From: Lamellibrachia columna
Lineage: Eukaryota; Annelida; Polychaeta; Sabellida; Siboglinidae
Direction of reading: 5' to 3'
DNA: 64,000 nt
NCBI GenBank assembly: GCA_963662155.1
Contig: OY759274.1
Location: 42,638,886-42,702,885, forward strand
Shown here: positions 63,993-64,000 of the stretch, piece after piece
How the letters are laid out: each line of letters begins with the position of its first letter
Position numbering within the stretch: position 1 is the stretch's first letter
Translations under genes and position numbers: made by a program
The notes under the pieces: model-generated
What the model was told of the DNA's origin: nothing
Database searches by the model: none
Seen by the model: only the letters and a program-made list of their open reading frames with translations

Positions 63993-64000
63993 GTAGTGAG

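Overview
The window is animal nuclear DNA. Its protein-coding exons are short, flanked by GT...AG junctions and separated by long introns. It also holds a nuclear tRNA-Glu gene, tRNA-derived SINEs, several non-LTR retrotransposon clades, DNA transposons and an exceptional load of mini- and microsatellites. Nothing bacterial, viral or organellar was seen. The combination points to an invertebrate, probably marine (a lophotrochozoan or cephalochordate-like genome is my guess); I cannot fix the phylum from sequence alone.

Host genes, assembled by hand from exons whose splice phases agree: (1) a possible terminal exon on + at 1183-1311; (2) a three-exon, 149-residue, four-helix membrane protein on - (16610 to 10884) whose first intron carries a decayed RTE-like LINE; (3) POMP, the proteasome maturation chaperone, on - (45566 to 40554; the short first exon was not found); (4) a roughly 600-residue acidic/coiled-coil protein on - (57636 to 48657, about ten exons) that I cannot name; (5) the first two coding exons of RAD50 on + (61577-63992), running off the window; (6) tRNA-Glu(CTC) at 47064-47135.

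The left 37 kb is dominated by repeats. They include a GACC tetranucleotide block, a 40-bp array of hairpin units, a 1.5-kb 12-bp satellite, a 1.1-kb 38-bp satellite and a 6.3-kb satellite of 85/59-bp units. The large satellite lies inside a decayed pogo/Tigger-type transposase gene, and its unit contains the codons of that gene's tail. At 34.4-37.3 kb two minisatellites (42 and 33 bp) look like amplified heads of a tRNA-derived SINE, and a 5'-truncated CR1-like LINE has jumped into one of them.

The right 24 kb is gene-bearing but still heavily invaded. A 317-bp MITE sits 32 bp past the POMP stop codon. A 1,027-bp hAT-like element with an 8-bp target duplication is nested in a LINE, and a DNA element is nested in a SINE in RAD50 intron 1. 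A 39-bp minisatellite in the coiled-coil gene has multiplied what appears to be the 3' splice site of one exon. The genes are not an operon; POMP (proteasome assembly), RAD50 (double-strand break repair) and the others are independent neighbours.
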